A model generated the notes under the pieces. That model was not told where the DNA came from. It was given only the letters and a program-made list of their open reading frames with translations, and made no database searches. A stretch of DNA of 64,000 nt from Vesta saturnalis (Eukaryota > Arthropoda > Insecta > Coleoptera > Lampyridae), in contig JARFJB010001492.1 in NCBI GenBank assembly GCA_036346205.1, positions 434,001 to 498,000 on the forward strand, in the 5' to 3' direction. Positions 50,661 through 60,342 of this stretch are shown here, in pieces. Every line of letters begins with the position of its first letter. Within the stretch, counting starts at the first letter, position 1. The position numbers were made by a program, and so were the translations under genes.

Positions 50661-50770
50661 CTACCACGGCTGGTTGCGTACTGAGTGTAGGAACACTCTG
50701 ACGACAACAAGATGGCGGCGTTAGCTCGGCCCACTGCCGAAAACGTCTTTTACTTTCCGGACAGCCCTCG

Positions 50771-53700
50771 TATATAATCCGAATAAGGAATAAGAATATA
50801 TTGCACAAGCATTCCAAATGTATATTATTAAAGGAAGTGACCTTACATGAAAAAGTTTGGGGTGGTACAAAATTATACGAACACTTAATTAATCGAAATA
50901 TACAGTTTTTAACTTTGTAGTAAGTGTATAAAATTTTAATTAATATACAAAGAAATGTTTAATTTGTTTTACGTTAGGTATTGCTGAGACACCCTTCATA
51001 CCATTTATTGGAAAAGTGTAGCTAAGAATTATTATTATTAGATATAGATACGTATTTACTAAACAAATACCTATATTTCGTACAACGCACAGAACAAATT
51101 TTATGTGCTCTGTATCGCAATAGGATTTGTTTGGCGCAACGCAACATATTCATAAACAAAGCCCCGAGTGATACAGAACATTGCGCTGACCGCGCGCTCT
51201 GTACTATATAGGCATTTGCCTTTACGCGACCGGGACAGTGCCAGTTAACTGTACTTTCGTATTTTAGTATGTTTATTCACGGCCTTGTGGTTTCTCTCAC
51301 AGACACCATTTCGTCATAACGGGTAGCACTGAGCATGCGCGGGGTTTAGATTTATGCTTTATCATGCTCATCTGACACTCTGTCGTCTGCCATCCCGCCT
51401 CAACCCTTAGTCTCTGGAGATTTCATTTGTGGTTTCGTCTAGCTAGAGTCATTTCGTTGCAAATGTACAAACGTATGCTATTCAAATTAATAACGAATCG
51501 TGAGTTTAGTGCTACGTTATTGTTATACAGTTATCATTAACTGGTATTTTTGACTGTTGGTGAATTAAGTATTAGTATTAGTGGTACTTTGTTTTAATTT
51601 TAATTGATTTTATTAACTCTGGTATTGCGGTTATTGTCCCATTTAAAATGCCAAAAATGTATATAAGTTTATTGACACTCCTCAAAGTGAATTCCTATTT
51701 CTGAAGAAGTACGCAATCTAGATGATAAGATAAAGTGCGAAAATCGTGACTAAGAGTTCTCTGTTACTCATGATCTTCCATGGTCTTTCAAATATAAATG
51801 ATCAAATACAATGAAGTAGACATAAAAATAGTTTAAGAACTTTCTTAAGGTAACTGACATTTTAGGAGTAGAAATACAATAAATCAGGGCATCATATTTA
51901 ATTCAAATGTCTGCTCCTGAAAATTGATTTCCAGCTGTTTTGAATTTTAATTTTCGTTAGGGAAAGCAAAAATTCGAAGCTATTATTGTATATATTACGG
52001 CACTTTTAGTGTTGGAGGCTCGGTTGGAGGAGTTATGGGAAGATTTCAGTCAACCAAGTTATGTATGAGTATGTATCAAGTAGGAAGAAATAATAGTGAT
52101 GCTAATTGTTGTGCGCTATTTTAAAGAAAAATCAGAGGTTCAGGTTTGACTAAGAATTAGGGAGATTCATCAATGGTATTCGATGGTCACCTCATATAAG
52201 GCACAATGTAGTACAAGCTGCAGTTGATATTTCACCTTTCGAGGTTGATGCATAAGCAACAGAACTGACTAGCCGTCCGGGTCATGGCCCGACCAATCAT
52301 CCAAGGTTCCCGGGCTAATTTCATACAAATAAATGAAATAACAGGTTTCCTAGAGAATTAGTAGCTTTCTTACTCTTCAAATATAGAAATCACTATGCAG
52401 TTCTAAAAAAGTAAGTGAGTAAGCAGGAGTCATGAGAGTAGGCGGGGATCTTATCGGGTTATGCCTCCCTGCATATTTTTAGTCCCCTTGGATTATTAAG
52501 AAAGAATGAAACCAGTTAACCAAAGGAAAATTAGTAACACATTACCGAAAGTAAAGAAGTGGTGGTGGTCATTTGACTTCACTTCGCAGTTCAAAGGAAC
52601 AATAAATAATATAGATTCGTTCCGTTATTTAATCTGATTCTATAAGTGTTGACTGTCAGTCCATATTAGCAGTGCATTAATGGAACTTTAAATATGAGCT
52701 ATAAATGCAATTCTAAGATTTTTTTAAATCTTGTTAATCTATCTACACCCAAATCCACAATAAGCCATGATTCTATGCCAATGTATCTTCCCCGTTCATG
52801 TTTGAAGCAATTGCTAAAATTTACAATCTATTATCTCCACTATACGTGTGGCGAAATTGAAAGAATTTTGTGATTATGCTGAAGTAGAATATCCCAAGGT
52901 TTTGCCGCATTAAAACACAAGGTTTCTTTCATCGATGTCAACCATTGAAAGTATTTCAAACTTTTCCAACAACTGAGAGAATACCTCTTCTTGACAATGA
53001 AGTAAACAATATTGTGATGTAACCTATCGTCTTTAAACCCTCCTCTTCCAACAACTAACCTCCCCCCACAAAACCCTTAGTTTAGAAGCGTTAAAAATGA
53101 AATTATCATTACTGTATGTGAAAAATAGCTGTAACATTCAGAGTTAAAATACGCGTACAAAAGAAAGTGCGAAAGATAGTGATAATCAATTTTCTAGACA
53201 GAGCGCCCATTCAATCTCGAACGTTGCAACTATTTTGTACATAACAGTACTTCAAATTAAACATATTTTCGGGGAAAGGACTGCCGTTTGTAGTAACGAC
53301 TATACCATACCCTCTACATCTTCAGTCTCTCGAAATGTGGCAAGTCTATGTATGGATGTTATTTTACTTTTACTTTTTCTTTTCAAATATAATTAGAAAT
53401 ATTTTGATATAATACATACGTAATAAAACTGATGATTTCAGATAATTTTATATAATTGCTGTCCAATGGTGGTACGATTTATTTACGTTTTAAAACATGT
53501 CAAATATTAGCACTATTTTTCTATTAGTAACTGTCAGGTTAATGAACTAACTGCTTACCACAGATTTAGTATATTAATGTATACATTTCTGAAATTTAAT
53601 CAGATCACGTTTGCGATGTTTCAATTTCAAAGTTTAAATTCTTACGTGATGTTGATTACTATTACAAACAACTTGTTTCATCATAAATGATTAGAATATA

Positions 53701-53900
53701 AAATTGCATGAGTCACTAAATAATGTTAGTTATATGAAGTAAATAAATATTAAACTGTGAGACCATCACGATGTTGATGTTTTCATTTATTTTCTTATTA
53801 ACATTCTGGATACGTTAATACCAATTAATAAAAGAAAAACAAATAGCCATGAATTTATTAAAATTATTGTTTGGTTAACATTTTATTACATGCTCATTTA
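50771..53900. other. Long stretch without recognised genes
   Basis: Mostly AT-rich with a GC-richer patch at 51120-51480 (GCGCTGACCGCGCGCTCTG, TGAGCATGCGCGGGG) that could be an element or gene 5' region. A later block at 52260-52310 (AGCCGTCCGGGTCATGGCCC) is also GC-rich. Translations gave no family I recognise. Confidence 0.5.
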
Positions 53901-54840
53901 CCTATGACTATATGACAAAATTTATAACGCGCTGAATTGGGGCATTGCAGCCCCCCTGAAGGTGGCCCCACCCAGAAACACGATGTATATAAAAATGTTT
54001 GTAATTAGTGACGTTGTACTACAAAAGGCAGACCTGATGTATAATATAGACTTCTTATGGCTACGTTAGTGTGGTTGGTTCCCACCCTAAAATGTTCAGC
54101 CTTGCGTTTCAGGTTTGTAAGAGTACTGAGAAAATCGCTATTAGTAGTTAATAATCCTGCTCGCAATGTCGTTTAATCCTTAATCCCGAAATATGTCCAA
54201 ACTTGCACTTCCAGTTATCAGGGGCAACAAGAAAAAACGCTATTAGTGTGAGTTGGCCACGTTCGAAGTGGCAAGTGGATAGTTAGCGTTGGTCAGAGCT
54301 GTTTAGTGCCGATTCCTTCAGAATTTCAAGATAACTACGAAAAACTGCAATTTGGGCGAAATTAGCAGCACACAAATAGTTTTACAGGTTTACGTTTTTT
54401 AGTGGCAGTGCTACCTTAACTGTGCCGGTGCATCAAGGAAAACCATTATTAATGCTGCAACGTTCATTCTAGTTATTAATGTTATTACAATTTTTCGCCA
54501 ATGCAAAGACAATCTGAGTAGCTTTATTAACTTAAAATTAGTCCCGGATGGGTTTCAAAGCAACTGCCCGTGAGGCAATAGCGAGTTCAAAAAGCAAACA
54601 TTTTCACAAGGAACGCCATCGTCCAAGCTCACCTTAAACCAAGAAAATCAACTCGATATGAAGATTAAATTTTAGGGTGTTAATGAAAAATAGTTTATGC
54701 AACTTGCTACAGCGAGATTCCTTTAGATGTTAAGCTTAAATCGTAAGATTAGTAAACAGTGAAACGAAATTATTCATTAAGCAGGCAAATTCACAGGAAT
54801 CTTTGATCCTGAATTTTAAATTGTTTAATCAATCAATGAG
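53901..54840. other. Unassigned sequence upstream of the Penelope-like copy
   Basis: Holds a repeated phrase (AAATCGCTATTAGTAGTTAA / AAACGCTATTAGTGTGAG) and, at 54742-54768, a 27-bp word (AATCGTAAGATTAGTAAACA...) that reappears inverted at 55067-55091. It may be the 5' part of the Penelope-like element, but no coding motif is seen. Confidence 0.4.
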
Positions 54841-54844
54841 TGAT

Positions 54845-55060
54845 TCATAAAATATCAGCTATAACTTTTGTGATTTTTTGGTTAGGACCACCAAAAGACG
54901 AAATGATTGGACTCAATGGGATGTCATTTTTGTGAACTTTTGGTAGACCATAATACTTAGGAGCTGCAGATTTATAATTAATTAGATTTTTTGCTTGTTC
55001 ATCACTGATATAATATTTATGTTTTAGGCGTTTAATTAATTTATTGTTTTTAATCTCAAT
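54845..55060 (-). pseudogene. Penelope-like RT N-terminal segment, inverted
   Basis: On the minus strand: RLKHKYYISDEQAKNLINYK, AAPKYYGLPKVHKNDIPLSP and IISSFGGPNQKITKVIADIL. The YGLPKxHK...PLxPI motif is the conserved N-terminal block of Penelope-like RT. The rest of the RT lies just downstream on the opposite strand. Confidence 0.82.
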
Positions 55061-55074
55061 GTCCTTTCACTGTT

Positions 55075-56215
55075 TACTAATCTTACGATTGAACTACCTA
55101 CTTATAAGAATTATTGAAAAACATTGGTCCTTGATTGAAATTAATTGCAACATACCTAAAGATAAATTTATTGAGATTATCAAATTCATTTTCGACACTA
55201 CGTATTTCAGCTTCAATAACGAATTTTATCTACAAATATTTGGCACTCCTATGGGGCCGAGTCTTAGCCCTATTTTAGCTGACAGAATTATGAACGATCA
55301 TCGTTTGTTGTGAACAGTTACAATTTCAACTACCGTTTATTTTTCAATATGTAGATGATATCATTTATGCTATACCGGAAGGAACTGAAGATGACATTCT
55401 GAATATCTTCGACAATTATGATCAATACATTAAACTTACTATTGAAAAAGAGAATGACAATTCAGTACCCTTCTTAGACACGAAGGTGGTTAGAAATGAG
55501 GTCAATCACATCATCCTTGATTGGTATCAAAAACCCACTAATTCAGGCAGATATCTCAATTATAACTCTAATCATACACTAAATCACAAAGTTAACTTAG
55601 TTTTGGCATTAAAAAATAGAATAAAAAACATTTGTCATGGATCCTTCATAGAAAAAATTACAAAAAATTGTTCCAGTTACTAATTAATAATAACTACCCT
55701 AAAAGTGTTCTAAATACACTCATTTATAATCACCCTCAAACTAATAGTAATAACAATAATAACAGGGAGAATACAGTGGCAGAAGTACATTATAAAAATT
55801 CCCTATGTGGAAGGATCATCTCATTTAATAGAAAAAATTCTCAAGAACTTACCAGTTAAAATTGCAAAATTTAACGCAGACACAGTGAATAAACTTTTTA
55901 GTGTTACAAAAGACATAACTTACAAATTAAATAGAAGTGACGTAGTGTTTCCAGGGCAGACCACCCAAAGATTAAAAATCAGAATTACGCAACATAAAAC
56001 CTAAAGCTTGTACCCTTGCGAATCACGTGAATGTTTATGACCACATCATCAATTTTGAAGAAACAAAAATCTTAACATTTGAAAATAGAAAATAACAAAA
56101 AAAGAAGATTAATCCTGGAAATGTGCTACATCAATCAACAAACGAACAGTATGAATGCAAAAAGTGACATTAAAAATCTAAGTAATATATACGTATATAC
56201 TTACAGCGTTTAATT
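55075..56215 (+). pseudogene. Penelope-like element: RT and GIY-YIG endonuclease
   Basis: The RT reads IEKHWSLIEINCNIPKDKFI, NEFYLQIFGTPMGPSLSPIL (GTPMG block), ADRIMND, then in another frame YVDDIIYAIPEGTEDDILN (catalytic YVDD at about 55349), NSVPFLDTKVVRNEVNHIIL and WYQKPTNSGRYLNYNSNHTL. The endonuclease linker has LPVKIAKFNADTVNKLF and VFPGQTTQRLKIRITQHKT, continued as NHVNVYDHIINFEETKIL and KKRRLILEMCYINQQTNSMN near 56110. It is the more complete of the two Penelope-like copies here. Frame changes lie near 55310, 55680, 55860, 56000 and 56095. Confidence 0.88.
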
Positions 56216-56564
56216 AATTTGACTCAATTTATGTTAGAATAATTTTAGTACACCCTATAAATAACAGAAAATAAGAAATACACTGTATAGATCAAATTTA
56301 AATTTGTAACATTTGGGCGCGCTCACATTATCAAGTTCTGGAACGTTATCTCCCCTTTTATAAATTCTTTCGCATTGTAGTTGTATAAAGCATGGCTTTA
56401 TTTCCGATCGAAATTATGTTAATTTTAAATCAGTATTAGTGTTTTTATTGTTCATGATAGTATGTCTTTAACTAGTTTTTTATCGAATACCTCGACATAT
56501 GTAAGTACTTAGTTGTTGTTGTAATTTTCAAAGATTAATTGTTACTAATTACTTGTAGTTCACC

Positions 56565-56596
56565 CTGATGAAGCCGCCAAATTATGGGTGGCGAAT
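56565..56596 (+). other. Hammerhead-like CTGATGA motif downstream of the Penelope-like endonuclease
   Basis: CTGATGA (56565-56571) is followed by stem GCCGCC/GGTGGC (six pairs, one G-T) with a loop, then GAAT where a hammerhead has GAAA. About 350 bp separate it from the endonuclease. Penelope-like elements are known to carry hammerhead ribozymes, so the position is right, but the last core base differs. Confidence 0.4.
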
Positions 56597-56698
56597 ATTG
56601 GTCTAAATATAATGAGGATTACTCCCAGACTGTTTTAATTACAGTCAGTTAAACACAATTATTTTACCGAATTCCTGACTACTAATTTGTACCATTTG

Positions 56699-56700
<2 letters not shown>

Positions 56701-56750
<50 letters not shown>
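56701..56750. repeat. (TA)n microsatellite
   Basis: 25 uninterrupted TA units just left of the tRNA-like gene at 56791. Confidence 0.96.
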
Positions 56751-56757
<7 letters not shown>

Positions 56758-56790
56758 AATTAACTTTTACAGTACATACAGTAAAAGATT

Positions 56791-56862
56791 AGCTCGAGTG
56801 GGACTTGAACCCATGACCTCCACTTTGCTAGAGTGGGGCTCTTTCATCTGAGCTATTGAGGA
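56791..56862 (-). tRNA. tRNA-Ala(AGC)-like sequence, decayed acceptor
   Basis: It is 72 nt on the minus strand: D-arm GCTC...GAGC, anticodon arm CCACT/AGTGG with the same CTAGCAA loop, and T-arm TGGG/CCCA with TTCAAGT loop. The acceptor TCCTCAA/TCGAGCT has several mismatches. The loop and flanking CAATCGATT link it to the pair at 16.5-16.8 kb, so all three belong to one mobile tRNA-like family. Confidence 0.45.
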
Positions 56863-56881
56863 GGCAAGTCACAATCGATTC

Positions 56882-57025
56882 AAACTTAAACTGTATGTAC
56901 TTCCCTAGTTACGATGTATTATAATTTTTATACACACATTCACACAAAAATTGATTGTGATCCTTCAATGTGTGTATAAAAATTATAATACATCGTAACT
57001 AGGGAAGTACATACAGTTTAAGTTT
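56882..57025. repeat. Perfect 59-bp inverted repeat with 26-bp loop
   Basis: 56882-56940 (AAACTTAAACTGTATGTACT...) is the exact reverse complement of 56967-57025. The 26-bp loop holds AATTGATTGTGATCC, an inverted variant of the sequence flanking the tRNA-like gene. It looks like the core of a palindromic tRNA-bearing element whose second tRNA arm was lost. Confidence 0.95.
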
Positions 57026-57436
57026 GTATATACAGGGTGTCCCAACGATTTGGGGGTGGAAGATTACGCATATACCGTTGATTTAATAAAAAATCTTATA
57101 ATAGATTATTAGTCAACAACGAGGAGCATCTTGTAAAAATATTTTTGTATATACAGGGTGTCGCATTTTCGAGTACTACACTAAACTTTTTTTAATGGAA
57201 CGCCCTATATATTTTTATATATTTGAATTCTCTGTTAAATGCTGAGCAAAATAATATAAGGTAGTATGGGTCTACGACTAACGGTTCCTAAGTTATTGAC
57301 ATGTCTATGTAAGTCAATTAAGTAGATTCTGTTCCGCCATCTTGAAAGATATCGAGTGAAATTTTGGGATTTATTTTTCCAATCTGTTTAGTTTTAACTT
57401 CACACTCAGATTGCAGACTTTTTCTTTGCATATACA

Positions 57437-58167
57437 GGGTGGTCCATTTTGCTCAATGTTTGATTGGAATAGCATTTTTTACGGGCTTTCAATAGATACT
57501 CACTTTTTACTACCTATACCTAAGTGTTTTTAAATTATTTAATAAAGTTAATAAAAATAATAAATAAAGTTGAAAATTGTAAACATTTTTTATTTTTGTT
57601 GAATTTGTCACAATATAAAATAAATAAAGACAATATAATAGTTCAAAGAAAAATAAAAATGAAACAATGCTAATTGCTATAAAACCGTGAAGCTATAGGT
57701 TTATGACACAATTCAACATTTTGCACTATAAAAGAGCAACGCTTAATAATTATTTACTCGTAGAACTGCATAACTACCAACTTTAACTTAAACTTTAAAA
57801 TAGAACTAAAGAACACAATGAATTACAAATTTTATATTAAATGTTCAAAAATGAATGTTTCCATTTGCAGCAATGCACATTGTCAACCCCATAGTAAAGG
57901 TTGCTTTGACATTTTGAAGGGCGCTTCTTCGATTACTTCGAAAAGCCTCAGTAATTCGAAGTTTCATATTGGCGTGTGTAGTAGGCAAATCCCTATACAC
58001 CACCTGTTTCACATATCCCCACAGAAAAAAGTCTAGGGGAGTGAGATCGGGTGTTCTCGCTGGCCAAACAATGGGACCACCGCGACCTATCCAGCGATTT
58101 TCGCGCCAGTTTTGTAAAAATCGACGTAAAAATGAGAAAATAACATTGAGCAAAATGGACCACCCTG
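57437..58167. mobile_element. 731-bp Tc1/mariner derivative nested in the outer element
   Basis: The tips CAGGGTGGTCCATTTTGCTC and its inverse are flanked by TA on both sides. The right arm runs directly into the transposase C-terminal region, so most of the gene was deleted. Confidence 0.85.
57845..58153 (-). pseudogene. DUF4817-type transposase, C-terminal third
   Basis: The open frame reads LRRFLQNWRENRWIGRGGPI, VWPARTPDLTPLDFFLWGYV (third catalytic Asp) and LPTTHANMKLRITEAFRSN. The frame starts inside the terminal repeat, showing that the N-terminal two thirds including the first two Asp are gone. The retained part is intact, so it is recent or under few mutations. Confidence 0.85.
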
Positions 58168-58689
58168 TAATGCAAAGAAAATAGTCTGCAATCTGAATGT
58201 AAAGTTAAAACTACACAGAACCACAGAACTGTTAGTCGTAGACCCTACTACCTTATATCATTTAACAGAGAATTAAAATATATAAAAATATATAGGGTGT
58301 TCCATTAAAAAAAAACAAGTTTAGTGTAGTACTCCAAAATGGGACATCCTGTATATACAAACATATTTTTACAAGATGCTCCTCGTTGTTTTTCTGCAAT
58401 GATCTGTTATAATTCTTAATTTTCCACTCACTCTGTGTGTTAATCAAGCGATGTTATAGAAAGTGCTTACCATTTATATAAAAGAGACTTTTTTACGAGC
58501 ATTTTGTTTTTTATCCATTGATTTATCTTTAAATTGGTTTGAATTACAGCATTTTGTTGAAACCTTACGTTTATCCCATAAATTTATTTTATTGTAGGAT
58601 CACACTACCTTTCAAAATGCCGTTGCCATCTTGCCGTAGCAATGAATTTGTTGGATACCTCCATATTTGACCCTTTTTAATTGTGCCCT

Positions 58690-59035
58690 TAATTAATTAA
58701 TAAAAGAAAAAGTTTTATTCAGATCAAACACTGCGGTAAATGTTCAGCAAGATCATCGTCAAATTCGTGGTGTTGGAGTAAGCAAGCAGACGGTATGCAG
58801 ACGTCTAAAAGAAGTTAATTGAAAAGCTAGGAGACCTGCAAAGGTCCAAAATCATAGTCCCAACATCGTGACCCGTTTAGAACATACGCGGGATGAATTG
58901 GGGAGAAGGGTACGTGCTCGTGAGAGACCTCCAGAAAGTCTCACAGAAATGGCAGATGCATTAGTGAAAGAATGGGATGGTATACCAATTGAAACGATAA
59001 GAAACCAATTTCCAGTATGGCGAAACTCTTAAAGT
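58690..59035 (+). pseudogene. Tc1-like transposase, internally deleted
   Basis: The plus strand reads FRSNTAVNVQQDHRQIRGV, GVSKQTVCRRLKEVN-stop-KARRPAK, then without the DDE core RDELGRRVRARERPPESLTE and ALVKEWDGIPIETIRN. The first part is the paired-type HTH, the second the C-terminus that follows the last catalytic residue in Tc1 transposases. The catalytic domain is missing at about 58855. No terminal repeats were found. Confidence 0.8.
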
Positions 59036-59039
59036 TGAT

Positions 59040-60340
59040 AGGGAGGTAATGCACGATATTAAGCAGTGATCCCAGTTTATAATTTTGTGTTTTTAAAATT
59101 CGTATCAGTTTATTTCATTAGAAAAGTGTTCCTCGATAAATTCAGAAAGTTGATAATATGCAAGCCGGACAAATTGAAAGATAAATCAATGTATAAAAAG
59201 CAAAATGCTCGTAAAATAAGCGTCTTTCATATAAAGTTTAAGTACTTTCTATACCATTGCTTGGTTAACACACTATGTGTCCACAATTAAGAAAAAACAT
59301 GGTTCGAATTTTCCCACTACATTCAGGAGACTTTTGAAAAAAAATCCATCTCTTTAATATTGTTTGAGAGGCAAAGGAATTACCTACGAACGAAGAAAAA
59401 AAATTAAAAATCGGTCCACTGCACTGGTTTAAAAATATACGACATTAAAGCCAGGCCAAAAGTCAAATGCGTCACTTTTTTGAAACTGAGCGTATTTTAA
59501 ATTGCAACCTCCCCATATTAAAATTTTCAATATACAGGCTGTCCAATACAATACAATGTAGCGATATTGGAATTCGTAAGAGATAGAAACTCGGTTAAAT
59601 TAGAAAAAAGTTGCACAATCTTTGTACTAAGTGAACAGTTTTGAAATTCAGGAAAGTCCGATGATTTTTTTTTTTGTGATAATTGGAAGAGTTGCGGTCG
59701 ACACTTTTTAAGCTCTACAAGATGGCGCCTACAAATTTTTGACTGAATCTTACCTCTTTGAGAAACCACCATTAGATTTTATTTTTATGTGGTCCGAAAA
59801 AAGTCGATACCTCTTTTATCTCAAAACCATCAGTAGTTATCAATTTGAACAATATATCTGATATCCTTTAAGCTTAAAAAAACAAAAAAGCAGGAAAAGT
59901 ATTTTTTTTTGTCTGCGTGCAGTAAGATAAAATTAAAAAGCCGTAAGCCAATTTTTTTCAAAAAATTGATTTTTTAATAAAAATTGTATAATGTAGCTGC
60001 AATTATCTGCTTTAATTTGCTTTTTGCATTACAAAAATCGGTATCCTAGAAACGTTTTTATTAATTTTTATGTTGAGCGATGTCAGAGGACAATTCGCGT
60101 AGTTTGGGCTGTCTTTTGAAGCATCGCCACATACTTGTGTTCAGTTTACCATTATAATATATATAATGATTACTTCGATCTCTTTGCAACATGTTCTCTA
60201 CTATTTCGTTCTTTATTCAAGTTGTTTGTTATGTTGGCTATCGTAGAAATCCACATATGTTGGTATGTGGATTTGTGTCATTGTATTCAGTTCAAGTTAT
60301 TATATTATATTTGTGTTTTATTATGATCTAATGTATTTAA
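59040..60340. other. No recognised gene
   Basis: Contains an inward Tc1/mariner-like end (TATACAGGCTGTCCAAT at 59531) without a clear partner. Otherwise AT-rich with stops in all frames. Confidence 0.5.
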
Positions 60341-60342
60341 AA

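Larger units (their letters stand above)
47301..50770. mobile_element. Mariner element, internally deleted, host of a nested transposon
   Basis: The tips TGAGGGCTGTCC (47301) and its inverse GGACAGCCCTCG (50770) are flanked by TA on both sides and continue as AGAAAGAAACAGACGTTTT / AAAACGTCTTTTACTTTCC. The gene is on the minus strand. A second element occupies 47375-50196, close to the left tip, which is why the mariner appears 3.5 kb long; without it the element would be about 650 bp. Confidence 0.92.
57033..58437. mobile_element. Tc1/mariner-type non-autonomous element, outer
   Basis: The left tip CAGGGTGTCCCAAC follows TA. The arms pair over about 250 bp: GTAGTACTCG / CGAGTACTAC-like, TTAATGGAACGCCCTATATA, TAGTCGTAGACCC and AACAACGAGGAGCATCTTG. 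The right tip near 58437 is eroded (CACTCTG). It encloses a second element. Confidence 0.7.

Noticed and set aside
50611..50817. Minus-strand 68-codon frame at the mariner tip
   Set aside because: It spans the terminal repeat and is not in the transposase frame.
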